Shown here in pieces: positions 17,465 to 26,088 of a DNA stretch of 33,007 nucleotides (position 1 is its first letter; each line of letters begins with the position of its first letter). The position numbers and the translations under genes are program-made. Source of the DNA: Alphaproteobacteria bacterium (GTDB lineage: Bacteria; Pseudomonadota; Alphaproteobacteria; Rhizobiales; Beijerinckiaceae); NCBI GenBank assembly GCA_009920595.1, contig RFZR01000001.1, positions 1 through 33,007 on the forward strand, read 5' to 3'. Under the pieces are notes generated by a model. That model saw nothing but the letters and a program-made list of their open reading frames with translations, had not been told where the DNA came from and did no database searches.

Positions 17465-18045
17465 TGAGTGACCCGATCACACACCTCGCTTTGGAATTGC
17501 GCAAGCTCAAAGAGCAACGCGATGCAGAGCTGCTTGCAACATATAACCGTTCGCTTCCCTTTGCCGATGCTCAATTTGATCGCTGGGAACGCGCAAAGGC
17601 TTTGGGCTTTGGCGACAAGACGAGCATTTATGATTCAAGCTTTATCTTTGGTGATGTGAAAGTTGGCTTTGAAACTTGGATCGGGCCTTTCACGCTGCTG
17701 GATGGATCGGGTGGCGGCTTGGTGATTGGCGATCATTGTTCGATTTCCGCAGGCGTTCACATTTATACGCATGACACAGTGCTCTGGGCTGTCTCCGGCG
17801 GTGTACAGACCGCGAGGAAGAGCGCCGTGAAGATCGGCTCGAACACCTATATTGGTGCGCAAAGCGTAATCGTCGCAGGCGTTACAATCGGTGAACGTTG
17901 CGTGATCGCCGCAAATTCTCTCGTAAACCGCGATGTGCCCGATGGCACGATTGTTGGGGGCACACCGGCGCGGACGCTCGGGCATGTTGAAGGCGAAGGT
18001 GCGGATGCGCGCCTTGTCTTTTCGCGTCAGGGGGATCGCGCATGA
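17461..18045 (+). CDS. Left-handed beta-helix acyltransferase
   Basis: A 194-residue hexapeptide-repeat acyltransferase. A charged N-terminal helical region (residues 1-45) precedes repeats such as VKVGFETWIGPFTLLDGSGG, VIGDHCSISAGVHIYTHDT and IGSNTYIGAQSVIVAG. The terminal VGGTPARTLG loop is typical of acetyl-CoA-dependent members. Residues HIYTHD contain the likely catalytic His. It overlaps both neighbours by 4 bp (ATGA on each side) and is therefore translationally coupled in the operon. It probably O- or N-acetylates a sugar of the glycan. It is distinct from WlbB in sequence and role. Confidence 0.88.
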   Translation: MMSDPITHLALELRKLKEQRDAELLATYNRSLPFADAQFDRWERAKALGFGDKTSIYDSSFIFGDVKVGFETWIGPFTLLDGSGGGLVIGDHCSISAGVHIYTHDTVLWAVSGGVQTARKSAVKIGSNTYIGAQSVIVAGVTIGERCVIAANSLVNRDVPDGTIVGGTPARTLGHVEGEGADARLVFSRQGDRA

Positions 18046-19310
18046 CCGCTCATGATCGTCTTTCCCAAAGCGAGCCGCGGCGTCTCATCATGATTGGCTA
18101 TGACAGTCTTGAGAAACTTGTCTCGGACGGAAAAATCCGCCTTGATGATCTCAAGACTCTCGAATTGCAATTCAATTTCGGGAAAATGTTTGACGAAGTT
18201 TTATACATCGTGCCGTTCGGTCGGAAAAATGACGACCGACGTATCAGTGATACAATTGTCTATCGCGAATTGGCTTTTGAGCGAAAAGGTGCCGGCATTC
18301 GTAAACTTCTTTCAGGTTTGCAACATATCGGCAGCGCTATAAACTTTTTGAATGCTGCCGTGAAATCATTCAAGCCAGATGTGGTGCAAACCGTTGGACC
18401 ACATTATACGGCGGCCCTGGCGCTTCTCGCGCGCAAGGTTCGTGCGCTTCCGAAAGTCTGTTTCATTGAAGCCTATTGGGAAGATATTTTGCCCTGGCAG
18501 CATTATTTTCCACCGCTCATTAAGCGCCTTCTGCCTTTCTGGTATCGGCTCGTTTATCGTCTTTTTGATCGTTATTCGGGCGCCCCTTCGCTTGCTCCCG
18601 AATTTTATACACGGCGTGGTATGGCGCTTGAAAAAATCTCGCCTTGGATTCAACCTTTGGATTTCTCTGAAGTTAATGAAGCGAAGGCTTCTGATGCGCC
18701 ACCATCTATGCTGGCTGCAGCAACGCCCCGCATTGTGGTCTTGGGCCGATTGCATCCTGAAAAATTGGCACCCGACGCGTTTCACATTTTTGCCGATGCG
18801 GTTGGTAAAGATCTCAAAGGTTCATTGATTTTTGTTGGCGAGGGAGCGGACCGCGCTGTCATTGAAGCGGAAGCGCAGGCGCGCGGTTTACAGGACCGCA
18901 TTGTAATCACAGGGCAAGTCTCGCATCGTATCGCGATGGCCGCCTTGAAAGCGAGTGATTACTCAATTGCGCCTATGCAGGGTTCAGCGCTTCTCGAAAC
19001 TTTGGCGGCGGGCATTCCCACAATTGCCTATGATCATGAGACACATGCGGCGCTGATTGAGACGGGTGTGAATGGCATTCTCGTTCCGCATCGAGATGTG
19101 AAGGCGGCAGCCTCCCAATTACGTGACTTGTTGAATGATCCCGCTTTGGCCAAAGTGCTCGGTCAGAATGCGTATGATCGTGTTTCTGAACGCTATAATG
19201 TCAATTCGATGCGCAAATTATTAAAAACATCTTTTGTGGAAGCTTATTGCGCGCGGACAAAGACTTCAGAGCCAACTCATAATTCGCATGAAGAAAGCCT
19301 TGTCGCATGA
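18042..19310 (+). CDS. Glycosyltransferase family 4 (group 1)
   Basis: A 422-residue GT-B protein. The N-terminal half is acceptor-like and poorly conserved (FNFGKMFDEVLYIVPFGR). VQTVGPHYTAALALLARK and a basic amphipathic segment (FPPLIKRLLPFWYRLVYRLF) suggest membrane association. The C-terminal donor domain has IVVLGRLHPEKLAPDAFHIF, FVGEGADRAVIEAEA, and GSALLETLAAGIPTIAYD in place of the classic E-x7-E region. The last ~25 residues are hydrophilic. It overlaps both neighbours by 4 bp. Donor and acceptor are unknown. Confidence 0.85.
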   Translation: MTAHDRLSQSEPRRLIMIGYDSLEKLVSDGKIRLDDLKTLELQFNFGKMFDEVLYIVPFGRKNDDRRISDTIVYRELAFERKGAGIRKLLSGLQHIGSAINFLNAAVKSFKPDVVQTVGPHYTAALALLARKVRALPKVCFIEAYWEDILPWQHYFPPLIKRLLPFWYRLVYRLFDRYSGAPSLAPEFYTRRGMALEKISPWIQPLDFSEVNEAKASDAPPSMLAAATPRIVVLGRLHPEKLAPDAFHIFADAVGKDLKGSLIFVGEGADRAVIEAEAQARGLQDRIVITGQVSHRIAMAALKASDYSIAPMQGSALLETLAAGIPTIAYDHETHAALIETGVNGILVPHRDVKAAASQLRDLLNDPALAKVLGQNAYDRVSERYNVNSMRKLLKTSFVEAYCARTKTSEPTHNSHEESLVA

Positions 19311-20497
19311 CGACACGCTTTCTTTTTGTTGATGTGAATGCGAACTTCGTCAACCCAACGCGCAACCTCCTGCCTTTGGCGCTTTTGAAAGCGGGGGATA
19401 CTCGCTTCTTCGGGCCGGGTTATGTATCGTCCGAGTGTTTGGCGCGCGGACTATCCTCTTTTATTGATCAAGAGGGCCCCTTTGATGTTGTTATTTCGAA
19501 CACGTTAGTCCTCTTCTCCGATAGCGGCGATCCCGCTCATTATGCATCGACGCTTCTGACATCTTATGCTTATAATGGCCAACAGGAAGATTTGCTTTAT
19601 TTGCCGATCATCGCCAGACAATTCGCAGCGCTGGCGTTACCACGTGTGGCCATTCTCCTTGAAAATGATTTTTATAATTGGACAGCGCGCGAAGCGGATA
19701 AGATTTTATCTTGTGCGGATTTCTTCATCGGTTTTGGGGAAGAATTTTCACCCCTTCGCGCAGAATTAACCCATCTACAACAGGAACGCTTTGCCAAGAG
19801 CGCAACGGATATCTGGTCTGATTTTTCAAGACTTCATCGGGCTCGTGTCGCCTCACTTCTTCATTTCATTTCTGACGCTGAGTTTTTGATCTCGCCACTT
19901 TCGTCTCGCGCTTTGCCATGGTCGGTAATGGGTGTTCAATATCATGCGCGTTCTGTCGCGCGCGATGCTTTGCAACGCGCAGGCATCGATCCTGTTACCG
20001 ATACAAAATTTCGTAAATTCATATCGCTTTTGAAAAAAACACATGTGATGCGGGGTGAGAAGCGCTGGGTACAAAAAGCGCTCAATGGAAGTTTTATGTC
20101 GCGTTTGGCTCAAACGCGCTACTCTTTCACCTGTGGATCGGGGTTGGAAATGCCCATCCGGAAATTTTTTGAGATTCCGGCCGTTGGGTGCCTTTTGGTT
20201 TGCCGTCGCTTTAGAGGTTTTGAAGAAGCGGGTTTCCGCGATGGCGTAAATTGTCTTGTCGCCGAGCCGGATGACCTCGCTGATATTCACTTTGAATTGA
20301 ATGCTAATCCGGAACGCTGTGAAGCCATGGCGCGCGCAGGTCAAAAACTCATTCTTGATCGGCATTCGGTTGACGCGCGGGCGCGTGATTTGAGTCTGAC
20401 TCTTAACGCAATTGTTTCAAACCATTTTCATGGCAGTCACTGGATTGACGGACATCATGTCTTGCGGCCTCCCGCAGCGAAGGGTGAGGCATCATGA
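19307..20497 (+). CDS. Divergent glycosyltransferase-like protein (CgeB-like C-terminal domain)
   Basis: A 396-residue protein with weak similarity to known transferases. The C-terminal third reads like a group 1 transferase/CgeB-type domain: SGLEMPIRKFFEIPAVGCLL, then FEEAGFRDGVNCLVAEPDDL and a closing helix with MARAGQKLILDRHS. The N-terminal two thirds (FLFVDVNANFVNPTRNLL, then VVISNTLVLFSDSG) have no family that I recognise. They could form the acceptor half of a GT-B fold. It overlaps both neighbours by 4 bp (ATGA), so it is part of the coupled operon. The CgeB-like assignment is moderate; the reaction is unknown. Confidence 0.7.
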   Translation: MTTRFLFVDVNANFVNPTRNLLPLALLKAGDTRFFGPGYVSSECLARGLSSFIDQEGPFDVVISNTLVLFSDSGDPAHYASTLLTSYAYNGQQEDLLYLPIIARQFAALALPRVAILLENDFYNWTAREADKILSCADFFIGFGEEFSPLRAELTHLQQERFAKSATDIWSDFSRLHRARVASLLHFISDAEFLISPLSSRALPWSVMGVQYHARSVARDALQRAGIDPVTDTKFRKFISLLKKTHVMRGEKRWVQKALNGSFMSRLAQTRYSFTCGSGLEMPIRKFFEIPAVGCLLVCRRFRGFEEAGFRDGVNCLVAEPDDLADIHFELNANPERCEAMARAGQKLILDRHSVDARARDLSLTLNAIVSNHFHGSHWIDGHHVLRPPAAKGEAS

Positions 20498-22227
20498 TTG
20501 CGTCACTCGGGCGGCTTTTTTCTGATGTCTATCGGCTTCACGGATATCGTTTGCCGCTCCTTGTTTTTTTGACCTTTTTGAATGCACTTTTTGATGGCGC
20601 AACCGTTGCCGTTTTGTTGCCTCTTCTCAAGGCGATTGGCGGTGTAGTCGGCGCTGGCGAAGATCGTCTATCACAAGCGATCACATGGGTTCTCTCTTTC
20701 GTAGGCTTGCCGACAACAGCAATGAGTATTGCCGGTTTTGGTGTCGTCCTGATTATAATCGGTGCGGCGATTTTTTTGGTGCAGGCGCATTTAAGCGCAA
20801 AGATGCAAACCGACTATGTCGCCCATTGGCAGCGGCGGCTCTTCCAATCTTATTTTCATGCTGAATTTGATTTCTTTAGAACACGGCGCGCGGGCGATCT
20901 TATTGCGGCGGCGATCACAGAGCCCGTACGTCTCGGCGGTGCCTTTTATCAGGCCAATCTCATACTTTCTTCTGTTCTCTTTATCAGCGTACAAATCGCT
21001 GTGGCGCTTGTGATTGCGCCCTTGGTGGTTGCTTTACTTTTCAGTGCGGGTGCGTTTCTTTTCCTCATCTCTGTTGGGCTGGTAAAACGGGGTTTGCTCA
21101 TTGGCGAAGAGATGACGATCGTGAATGCTGATCTTCAATCGGATGCGAATGAATTGGTGCAAGGCGCAAAATTCGTAAAAGCCACAGCCACGGAGTCTCG
21201 CGCGGTAGAGCGTCTGTCGAAGACAATCAATCGCTTGCGGGACCTGACTTTCGCCAATGCCTTTGATGTTCAGCTCGTACGCGCACTTTTTGAATATGCA
21301 AGCGCCCTTGTCGTGATTGCACTTCTGGTCGCCGGCCCCCTGATGCTTGCGGTTGATGTGGGCGCTGTCATTGTCATCGTGGCGATGTTTGTGAGATTAT
21401 TTCCGAAAGTTACGGGGCTGCGGCAATGCCAGCAATCGATCAGCCTTGTATTGCCGGCCTTTGATGCGGTTCTCTCAATGGAGAAAGACGCCAAATCTTC
21501 GGTTGAGGTTTTAGAAAATTTTGATCCTTCGCGTTCTCATAAAACGGAACCTGCGCAGATCACATTTAATCATGTTGCGGTGAATATTGAGGGTCGCGAA
21601 GTGTTACGCGATGTTTCTTTTTCAATCGCACCGGGTGAGTTTATCGTCTTGATGGGGCCAACAGGTGCTGGGAAAACCACTTTGATCGATGGGCTCCTCG
21701 GCTTACGTCGCTTGAGCGGTGGTCGCATCGAGATTGATCAGAAATCCATGGCTTCGATATCGATGCAGGAGTGGCGTCGGTCTATCGGTTATCTTGGACA
21801 AGATCCTTTATTGTTTCACGCGTCGATTAAAGATAATCTTCAATGGGTTCGTCCAGGCTCGGATCAATCGATGATGAACACGGCTTTGACGCGTGCTGCA
21901 GCCACTTTTGTCGAGCGGCTTCCCCGCGCATTTGAAACGGTCGTTGGTGATGCGGGAAGCCGTTTATCGGGCGGCGAACGGCAAAGAATTGCTTTGGCGC
22001 GTGCGCTTCTTGGGGCGCCCCGCTTGCTTGTTCTTGATGAAGCCACAAGCGCCCTTGATGCAGAAACGGAAGCCGGTGTTGTCGAGACCATAGCACGATT
22101 AAAAGGCCAGATGACGATCATCGCGATCACGCATCGTCCGGCTCTTCTCTCCGTGGCTGATCGCGTTATTGAGATTAAAGACGGTCGTGCCACAGAGCTT
22201 GATCGTCATGTTTCGAAGTTTCATTGA
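20494..22227 (+). CDS. ABC transporter, fused permease/ATPase (MsbA/PglK-like flippase)
   Basis: A 577-residue half-transporter expected to work as a homodimer in the inner membrane. The N-terminal ~310 residues hold about six transmembrane helices, starting with PLLVFLTFLNALFDGATVAV. The nucleotide-binding domain has Walker A GPTGAGKTT (388-396), Q-loop LGQDPLLFHASI, signature LSGGERQR (491-498), Walker B LLVLDE (511-516) and the H-loop ITHRPA. The length and architecture match MsbA and the Campylobacter lipid-linked-oligosaccharide flippase PglK. It is the only exporter in the locus, so flipping a lipid-linked glycan is the likely job. It overlaps the preceding gene by 4 bp. Confidence 0.9.
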   Translation: MIASLGRLFSDVYRLHGYRLPLLVFLTFLNALFDGATVAVLLPLLKAIGGVVGAGEDRLSQAITWVLSFVGLPTTAMSIAGFGVVLIIIGAAIFLVQAHLSAKMQTDYVAHWQRRLFQSYFHAEFDFFRTRRAGDLIAAAITEPVRLGGAFYQANLILSSVLFISVQIAVALVIAPLVVALLFSAGAFLFLISVGLVKRGLLIGEEMTIVNADLQSDANELVQGAKFVKATATESRAVERLSKTINRLRDLTFANAFDVQLVRALFEYASALVVIALLVAGPLMLAVDVGAVIVIVAMFVRLFPKVTGLRQCQQSISLVLPAFDAVLSMEKDAKSSVEVLENFDPSRSHKTEPAQITFNHVAVNIEGREVLRDVSFSIAPGEFIVLMGPTGAGKTTLIDGLLGLRRLSGGRIEIDQKSMASISMQEWRRSIGYLGQDPLLFHASIKDNLQWVRPGSDQSMMNTALTRAAATFVERLPRAFETVVGDAGSRLSGGERQRIALARALLGAPRLLVLDEATSALDAETEAGVVETIARLKGQMTIIAITHRPALLSVADRVIEIKDGRATELDRHVSKFH

Positions 22228-22239
22228 TTGGGAAAATCT

Positions 22240-23382
22240 ATGTCGTTAGCGCCGTTGCCCTTTATCGATTTGCAAGCCCAACGTGCTCGTATTGGTGATG
22301 CGATTGATGCAGGACTCTTGCGCGTCGCTTCTCATGGCCAATATATCATGGGCCCAGAGATAAAGAGTCTTGAAGAGAATTTGAAAGATTTCTGCGGCGC
22401 GAAACATTGCATCACCGTTGCCAATGGCACGGAGGCGCTCGCTATGCCCCTCATGGCCAAGCATGTGAGACCTGGTGAAGCCATTTTGGTGCCTAGTTTT
22501 ACATTTGCTGCCACAGCTGAAGTTGTGGCCTGGCTGGGTGCGACGCCGATTTTTGTCGATGTGGATCAAGACACCTTCGTCATGGCTCTTGAGAGTCTCG
22601 AAGCTGGAATCGCAAGAGCAAAAGCGCTTGGGTTAAAGCCGGTCGCTGTGATTCCGGTTGATCTCTTCGGTCAAGCGGCTGACTATGATCATATTGAACA
22701 ACTCGCAGCCGCTCACGGTTTGTGGGTGATGAGCGACGCCGCGCAAAGTTTCGGCGGCGCCTATAAGTCACGGAAAATTGGCACGATCGGTCATGTCACC
22801 GCGACGAGTTTCTTCCCCTCCAAACCATTAGGCTGCTATGGTGATGGCGGCGCGATTTTCACTGATGATGATGAAATGGCTTCGCTTCTTAAATCGTTGC
22901 GCGTGCATGGGCAGGGTAGCGACAAATATGACAATGTCAGAATTGGATTGAATGCACGGCTTGATACGATGCAAGCAGCGGTTCTCATTGAGAAACTAAA
23001 AATTCTCGACGATGAAATCAAAGCGCGTAATGATATCGCTGCGCGTTATTCATCGGCGCTTTCCGGATATGTTCCTGTGCCTTTAGTTGCGGACGGGAAT
23101 TATTCAGCTTGGGCTCAATATACAATCCGCGTGCCCGCTCGAAAGAGAACGGCCATCATGGCAGCGCTCAAAGAGCAGGGCATACCCACGATGATTTACT
23201 ATCCAAAGCCGCTTCATCGGCAGACAGCCTATCGGGACTTTCCGGTTGCGGGAAATGGATTGCCCGTGAGTGAGCGTTTGGCTGATGAAGTGTTAAGCCT
23301 GCCGATGCACCCTTATTTGGATCAAGCGTCACAAGATCGTATCGTTAAGACATTGATTTCAGTTATAAAGGCTCATCACTGA
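22240..23382 (+). CDS. wbpE: UDP-3-keto-GlcNAcA aminotransferase (WbpE)
   Basis: A 380-residue DegT-family PLP aminotransferase converting the WlbA product to UDP-2-acetamido-3-amino-glucuronate. It matches WbpE-type sequence closely: PFIDLQAQRARIGDAID at the N-terminus, HGQYIMGPEIKSLEE, ANGTEAL, VPSFTFAATAEVVAWLGATP, and SDAAQSFGGAYKSRKIGTI. Lys195 in FFPSKPLGCYGDGGAIF is the PLP lysine, and LSLPMHPYLD lies at the end. ATG 22240 was chosen because GGGA sits about 7 nt upstream; the TTG at 22228 is part of that region. It lies 12 bp after the ABC gene, and its stop overlaps the next start (TGATG). Confidence 0.93.
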   Translation: MSLAPLPFIDLQAQRARIGDAIDAGLLRVASHGQYIMGPEIKSLEENLKDFCGAKHCITVANGTEALAMPLMAKHVRPGEAILVPSFTFAATAEVVAWLGATPIFVDVDQDTFVMALESLEAGIARAKALGLKPVAVIPVDLFGQAADYDHIEQLAAAHGLWVMSDAAQSFGGAYKSRKIGTIGHVTATSFFPSKPLGCYGDGGAIFTDDDEMASLLKSLRVHGQGSDKYDNVRIGLNARLDTMQAAVLIEKLKILDDEIKARNDIAARYSSALSGYVPVPLVADGNYSAWAQYTIRVPARKRTAIMAALKEQGIPTMIYYPKPLHRQTAYRDFPVAGNGLPVSERLADEVLSLPMHPYLDQASQDRIVKTLISVIKAHH

Positions 23383-24014
23383 TGGGCTCTTTGATCATCC
23401 TTTTGTGGCGGGTTTTTGCGTCTTTATCGGCTATGCTTGTGCTTGCCTGTCTTTTGGCCGCACTCTTTCTTGATCGTTTGATTATGGTGGATATGCCGCT
23501 TCAAAAGGCTGATCATGCCATTGTGCTTGACGGCAACAATCAGCGTTTGTTGCGCGCGAAGGAGTTGCTCGATCAAGGCCTGGTGAATGACATCTATGTC
23601 AGTAATGGTGAACCGGCGCGTCCCGATGAGATTGATAAGATCGTGGCCGGGCTTGGTTATACATCGCCTGATCGGACCGAGATCAAAATAAAAATTTTAA
23701 CAGCGGTCGGTGTGGCGCCAGAAAAAATTTTCGTGTTTGGTAATGGTAGCCTCACGACACGAGACGAGGCTAGAGCCATAGCAGACCGCTTCAAGGACCA
23801 AACGCCTCGGCTTATGCTTGTCACAACAAATTATCATTCGCGGCGTGCTTTGCAGATTTTTGAAGCCGCAATGCCTGGCGCTTTATTGCAAGTGACGTGT
23901 CCGGGCGGGTGTGTGGCGCCTATTGCGTGGTGGAAGGACCCCGCCGTTGCGGCGCAATTTGTGCTCGAATTCGTCAAGCATATTTATTTCAGAGTGGGTA
24001 TGGCTGCCGCTTAA
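23382..24014 (+). CDS. YdcF/ElyC-like DUF218 membrane protein
   Basis: A 210-residue protein with one N-terminal transmembrane helix (residues 5-29) and a soluble DUF218 domain, presumably periplasmic. Family marks are ADHAIVLDGNN, the SLTTRDEARAIADRF helix in place of the usual NT-x-EN motif, and LVTTNYHSRRAL. The family includes E. coli ElyC/YdcF-type proteins tied to envelope polysaccharide and lipid-carrier metabolism; the biochemical role is not settled. It is the last gene of the operon beginning at 10945. It overlaps the wbpE stop by 1 bp and its 3' end overlaps the convergent glycosyltransferase by 4 bp. Confidence 0.85.
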   Translation: MGSLIILLWRVFASLSAMLVLACLLAALFLDRLIMVDMPLQKADHAIVLDGNNQRLLRAKELLDQGLVNDIYVSNGEPARPDEIDKIVAGLGYTSPDRTEIKIKILTAVGVAPEKIFVFGNGSLTTRDEARAIADRFKDQTPRLMLVTTNYHSRRALQIFEAAMPGALLQVTCPGGCVAPIAWWKDPAVAAQFVLEFVKHIYFRVGMAAA

Positions 24015-25174
24015 GGGTGTTCAAAGATCTGGTTGAAGGCTTTGATCATGATTTCGGGCGCATAATGTGCGATGACGCGTTCTCGATTTTTGTTACCTAA
24101 GGCGTGACGCTCTTCTTCAGATAGTTGGCGTATCTTTTCGATTTTCTGAGAAATTTCTTCCGGTGTTTGGGGCGGCACGAGATAGCGTTCATCATCAAGA
24201 ACAAGGGCGCAATCGCCCACGGTCGTCGAAATGCAAGCACGTGCGGTGGCCATGGCTTCGGCAAGAACATTTGGAAATGATTCTGAGTGGGATGACATGA
24301 CAAAACAATCAAACACATTCATGAGCTGGGGTACGTCATCGCGGGGTCCAAGTAATCTCACCGCATGTTCAGGTATCTTATTTCGCTCTAACAATTCAGC
24401 AAAACGGGGTGCATCACGAGAAATGCCACGCCCGACCACCATAAGAATAAGTTGTTTTTTTTCAGTTTCGGGTGCGCGATGATAGAGCAGCGCGAACGCA
24501 TCAAAGAGATCTGTTAATCCTTTTTCCGGAACATCACGCCCGACGGTGCCGACGACGAAGTGATGCTGCTCAATCTGAAGTTTGGAGCGTTGATGCTCAC
24601 GCGCTTTCTCATTCGGATGATAGAGTGTGGAATCAATCGCGTTCGGAATGACATGCCAATTCGATAAGTCATAACCAAGTGCAGCATGCGCCTCTTTCGA
24701 CGCCGTCGAATTCGAAATGATGGAAATCCATGAACGGGATGAAAGAAAGGCAAGACTATGTTGGGTAAGCCAACGCAGAGGTTTTTTTCGAATTGTTCCA
24801 TAAGGCAGGCTGCGAATATGCCAAATCACGCGCGGCTTGGCTTTCAGAAAGGGACGGAGCAGCGTTGCAATTAAAGCCGGGTAATATAGCCAGGCTGAAA
24901 GAATATGGGCATCCGAATCGCGCAAAATCTTAATGAGCCTGATGAGGCCGCGGGGAAGATCAGCGAGGCCTTCAATGCCGAGCGTTTCAACGACAAGTCC
25001 TTTCTCTCGAAGGCGTGCCCCAACGGATGGACCCGCGCGCAGCGCTCTCAAGGCGATGATCCTGTGTTGTGCGGCCGCGTTTGGATGGGCGCTCAGATAG
25101 CGCAGAAGCGTCATTTCGGCGCCGCCAAAACCCGTTAGATCGATGACCAGATGCAGGATTTTGTGGTCATTCAT
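24011..25174 (-). CDS. Glycosyltransferase family 4
   Basis: A 387-residue GT-B glycosyltransferase. The N-terminal motif LVIDLTGFGGAEMTLLRYL has the GGAE-type loop typical of GT4. The donor domain carries VVGTVGRDVPEKGLTDLFDAF, RLLGPRDDVPQLMNVFDCFV, and SHSESFPNVLAEAMATARA with the E-x7-E signature. ATG 25174 is used; an in-frame TTG at 25180 is possible and neither has a well-placed ribosome binding site. It is a single minus-strand gene convergent with the main operon and divergent from the deacetylase gene. It probably adds one sugar of the same glycan. Confidence 0.9.
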   Translation of the reverse strand: MNDHKILHLVIDLTGFGGAEMTLLRYLSAHPNAAAQHRIIALRALRAGPSVGARLREKGLVVETLGIEGLADLPRGLIRLIKILRDSDAHILSAWLYYPALIATLLRPFLKAKPRVIWHIRSLPYGTIRKKPLRWLTQHSLAFLSSRSWISIISNSTASKEAHAALGYDLSNWHVIPNAIDSTLYHPNEKAREHQRSKLQIEQHHFVVGTVGRDVPEKGLTDLFDAFALLYHRAPETEKKQLILMVVGRGISRDAPRFAELLERNKIPEHAVRLLGPRDDVPQLMNVFDCFVMSSHSESFPNVLAEAMATARACISTTVGDCALVLDDERYLVPPQTPEEISQKIEKIRQLSEEERHALGNKNRERVIAHYAPEIMIKAFNQIFEHP

Positions 25175-25216
25175 CGTCAATTCAGCCCGGTCCCTTCAGG
25201 AGTAAAGTCATAAATC

Positions 25217-25233
25217 ATCGCTACGCGATTTTT
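25217..25233 (+). terminator. Short hairpin with T-run in divergent spacer
   Basis: ATCGC (25217-25221) and GCGAT (25225-25229) pair around TAC and lead into a run of five T (25229-25233). The stem is only 5 bp. It lies between divergent genes, so it could stop antisense read-through across the 24011 gene or act in the leader of the 25350 gene. The rest of 25175-25349 shows no gene. Confidence 0.3.
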
Positions 25234-25349
25234 AAGTCTTTGCGAAGGGTTTAAATTTATAAAGACGGAGCGAAAACACTTGAGCCTTTATGCGGATCAT
25301 GCTGTCAGTCTTTGCCTTGCCATTGGTTTTTTGAACGTCGATCAACCTT

Positions 25350-26084
25350 ATGACCACGCGCTATCTCATCCGCTTTGACGATGTTGTGCCTACAATGGCG
25401 TGGTCGCGCTTTCGTGTCTTTGACGAGATCGCAGACGAATTATCGCTTCCCTATCTCATTGGTGTTGTGCCGGAGTGTCGCGATCCAAAACTTATGGTCG
25501 AGTCTGCCCGTTCTGACTTTTGGGCGTGGGCGAGGGCGCGCCGTAAGGCCGGGTGGACGATCGCTCAGCATGGCTATCAACATCTCTATGAAACCGAAGG
25601 GCGCGGTCTTTTAGGCATTGGTCGAAAATCAGAATTCGCCGGTTTGCCCTATGAGGTACAATTTGAGAAACTCTCCCGTGGGAAAGTCATTCTCCAGAAT
25701 GAAGACGTGTGGGAAGATGTTTTTATGGCGCCGTCACATAGTTTTGATGCTGAAACATTGCGGGCCTTACGAGATTTAAACTTCACGGCGATAACGGATG
25801 GTTTTGGTTTTTACCCTTATGAGCTCTGTGGTCTAATTGCGGTGCCGCAACTTGTGGCTCGACCTTTGGGTTTTGGGATTGGTGTAGAAACCATTTGCCT
25901 TCATGTGAATACGATGAGTGATGATGCCATCAAACGCATAATCGATTTTATTCGCACGCATCATAAACAAATCATTTCATTCCGCGAGGCCAAAGAAGTC
26001 ATTCCGGCTTTTCCGCCAATTCCATCGCTTCTGCGAAGTGCCACATCCACGGCGCTGCGCCTTCGTCGAGCGGTGAGGGGCTGA
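25350..26084 (+). CDS. Polysaccharide deacetylase-like protein (DUF2334 type)
   Basis: A 244-residue protein of the NodB/DUF2334 superfamily with no signal peptide, so presumably cytoplasmic. The metal-binding Asp pair is in RFDDVVP (Asp10-Asp11). HGYQH (His74, His78) is the second metal motif. APSHSFD and a late FREAKEVIPAF element follow. Such proteins remove N-acetyl groups from glycans or lipid-linked sugars. It lies 4 bp before an AsnB gene and would be co-transcribed with it. Deacetylation of a glycan intermediate is an inference from context. No strong ribosome binding site precedes ATG 25350. Confidence 0.82.
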   Translation: MTTRYLIRFDDVVPTMAWSRFRVFDEIADELSLPYLIGVVPECRDPKLMVESARSDFWAWARARRKAGWTIAQHGYQHLYETEGRGLLGIGRKSEFAGLPYEVQFEKLSRGKVILQNEDVWEDVFMAPSHSFDAETLRALRDLNFTAITDGFGFYPYELCGLIAVPQLVARPLGFGIGVETICLHVNTMSDDAIKRIIDFIRTHHKQIISFREAKEVIPAFPPIPSLLRSATSTALRLRRAVRG

Positions 26085-26088
26085 AGCG

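Noticed and set aside
13500..23382. Treating the two DegT aminotransferases as recent duplicates
   Set aside because: Their PLP-lysine contexts (FHPRKSITTGEGG versus FFPSKPLGCYGDGG) and N-termini belong to different subfamilies.
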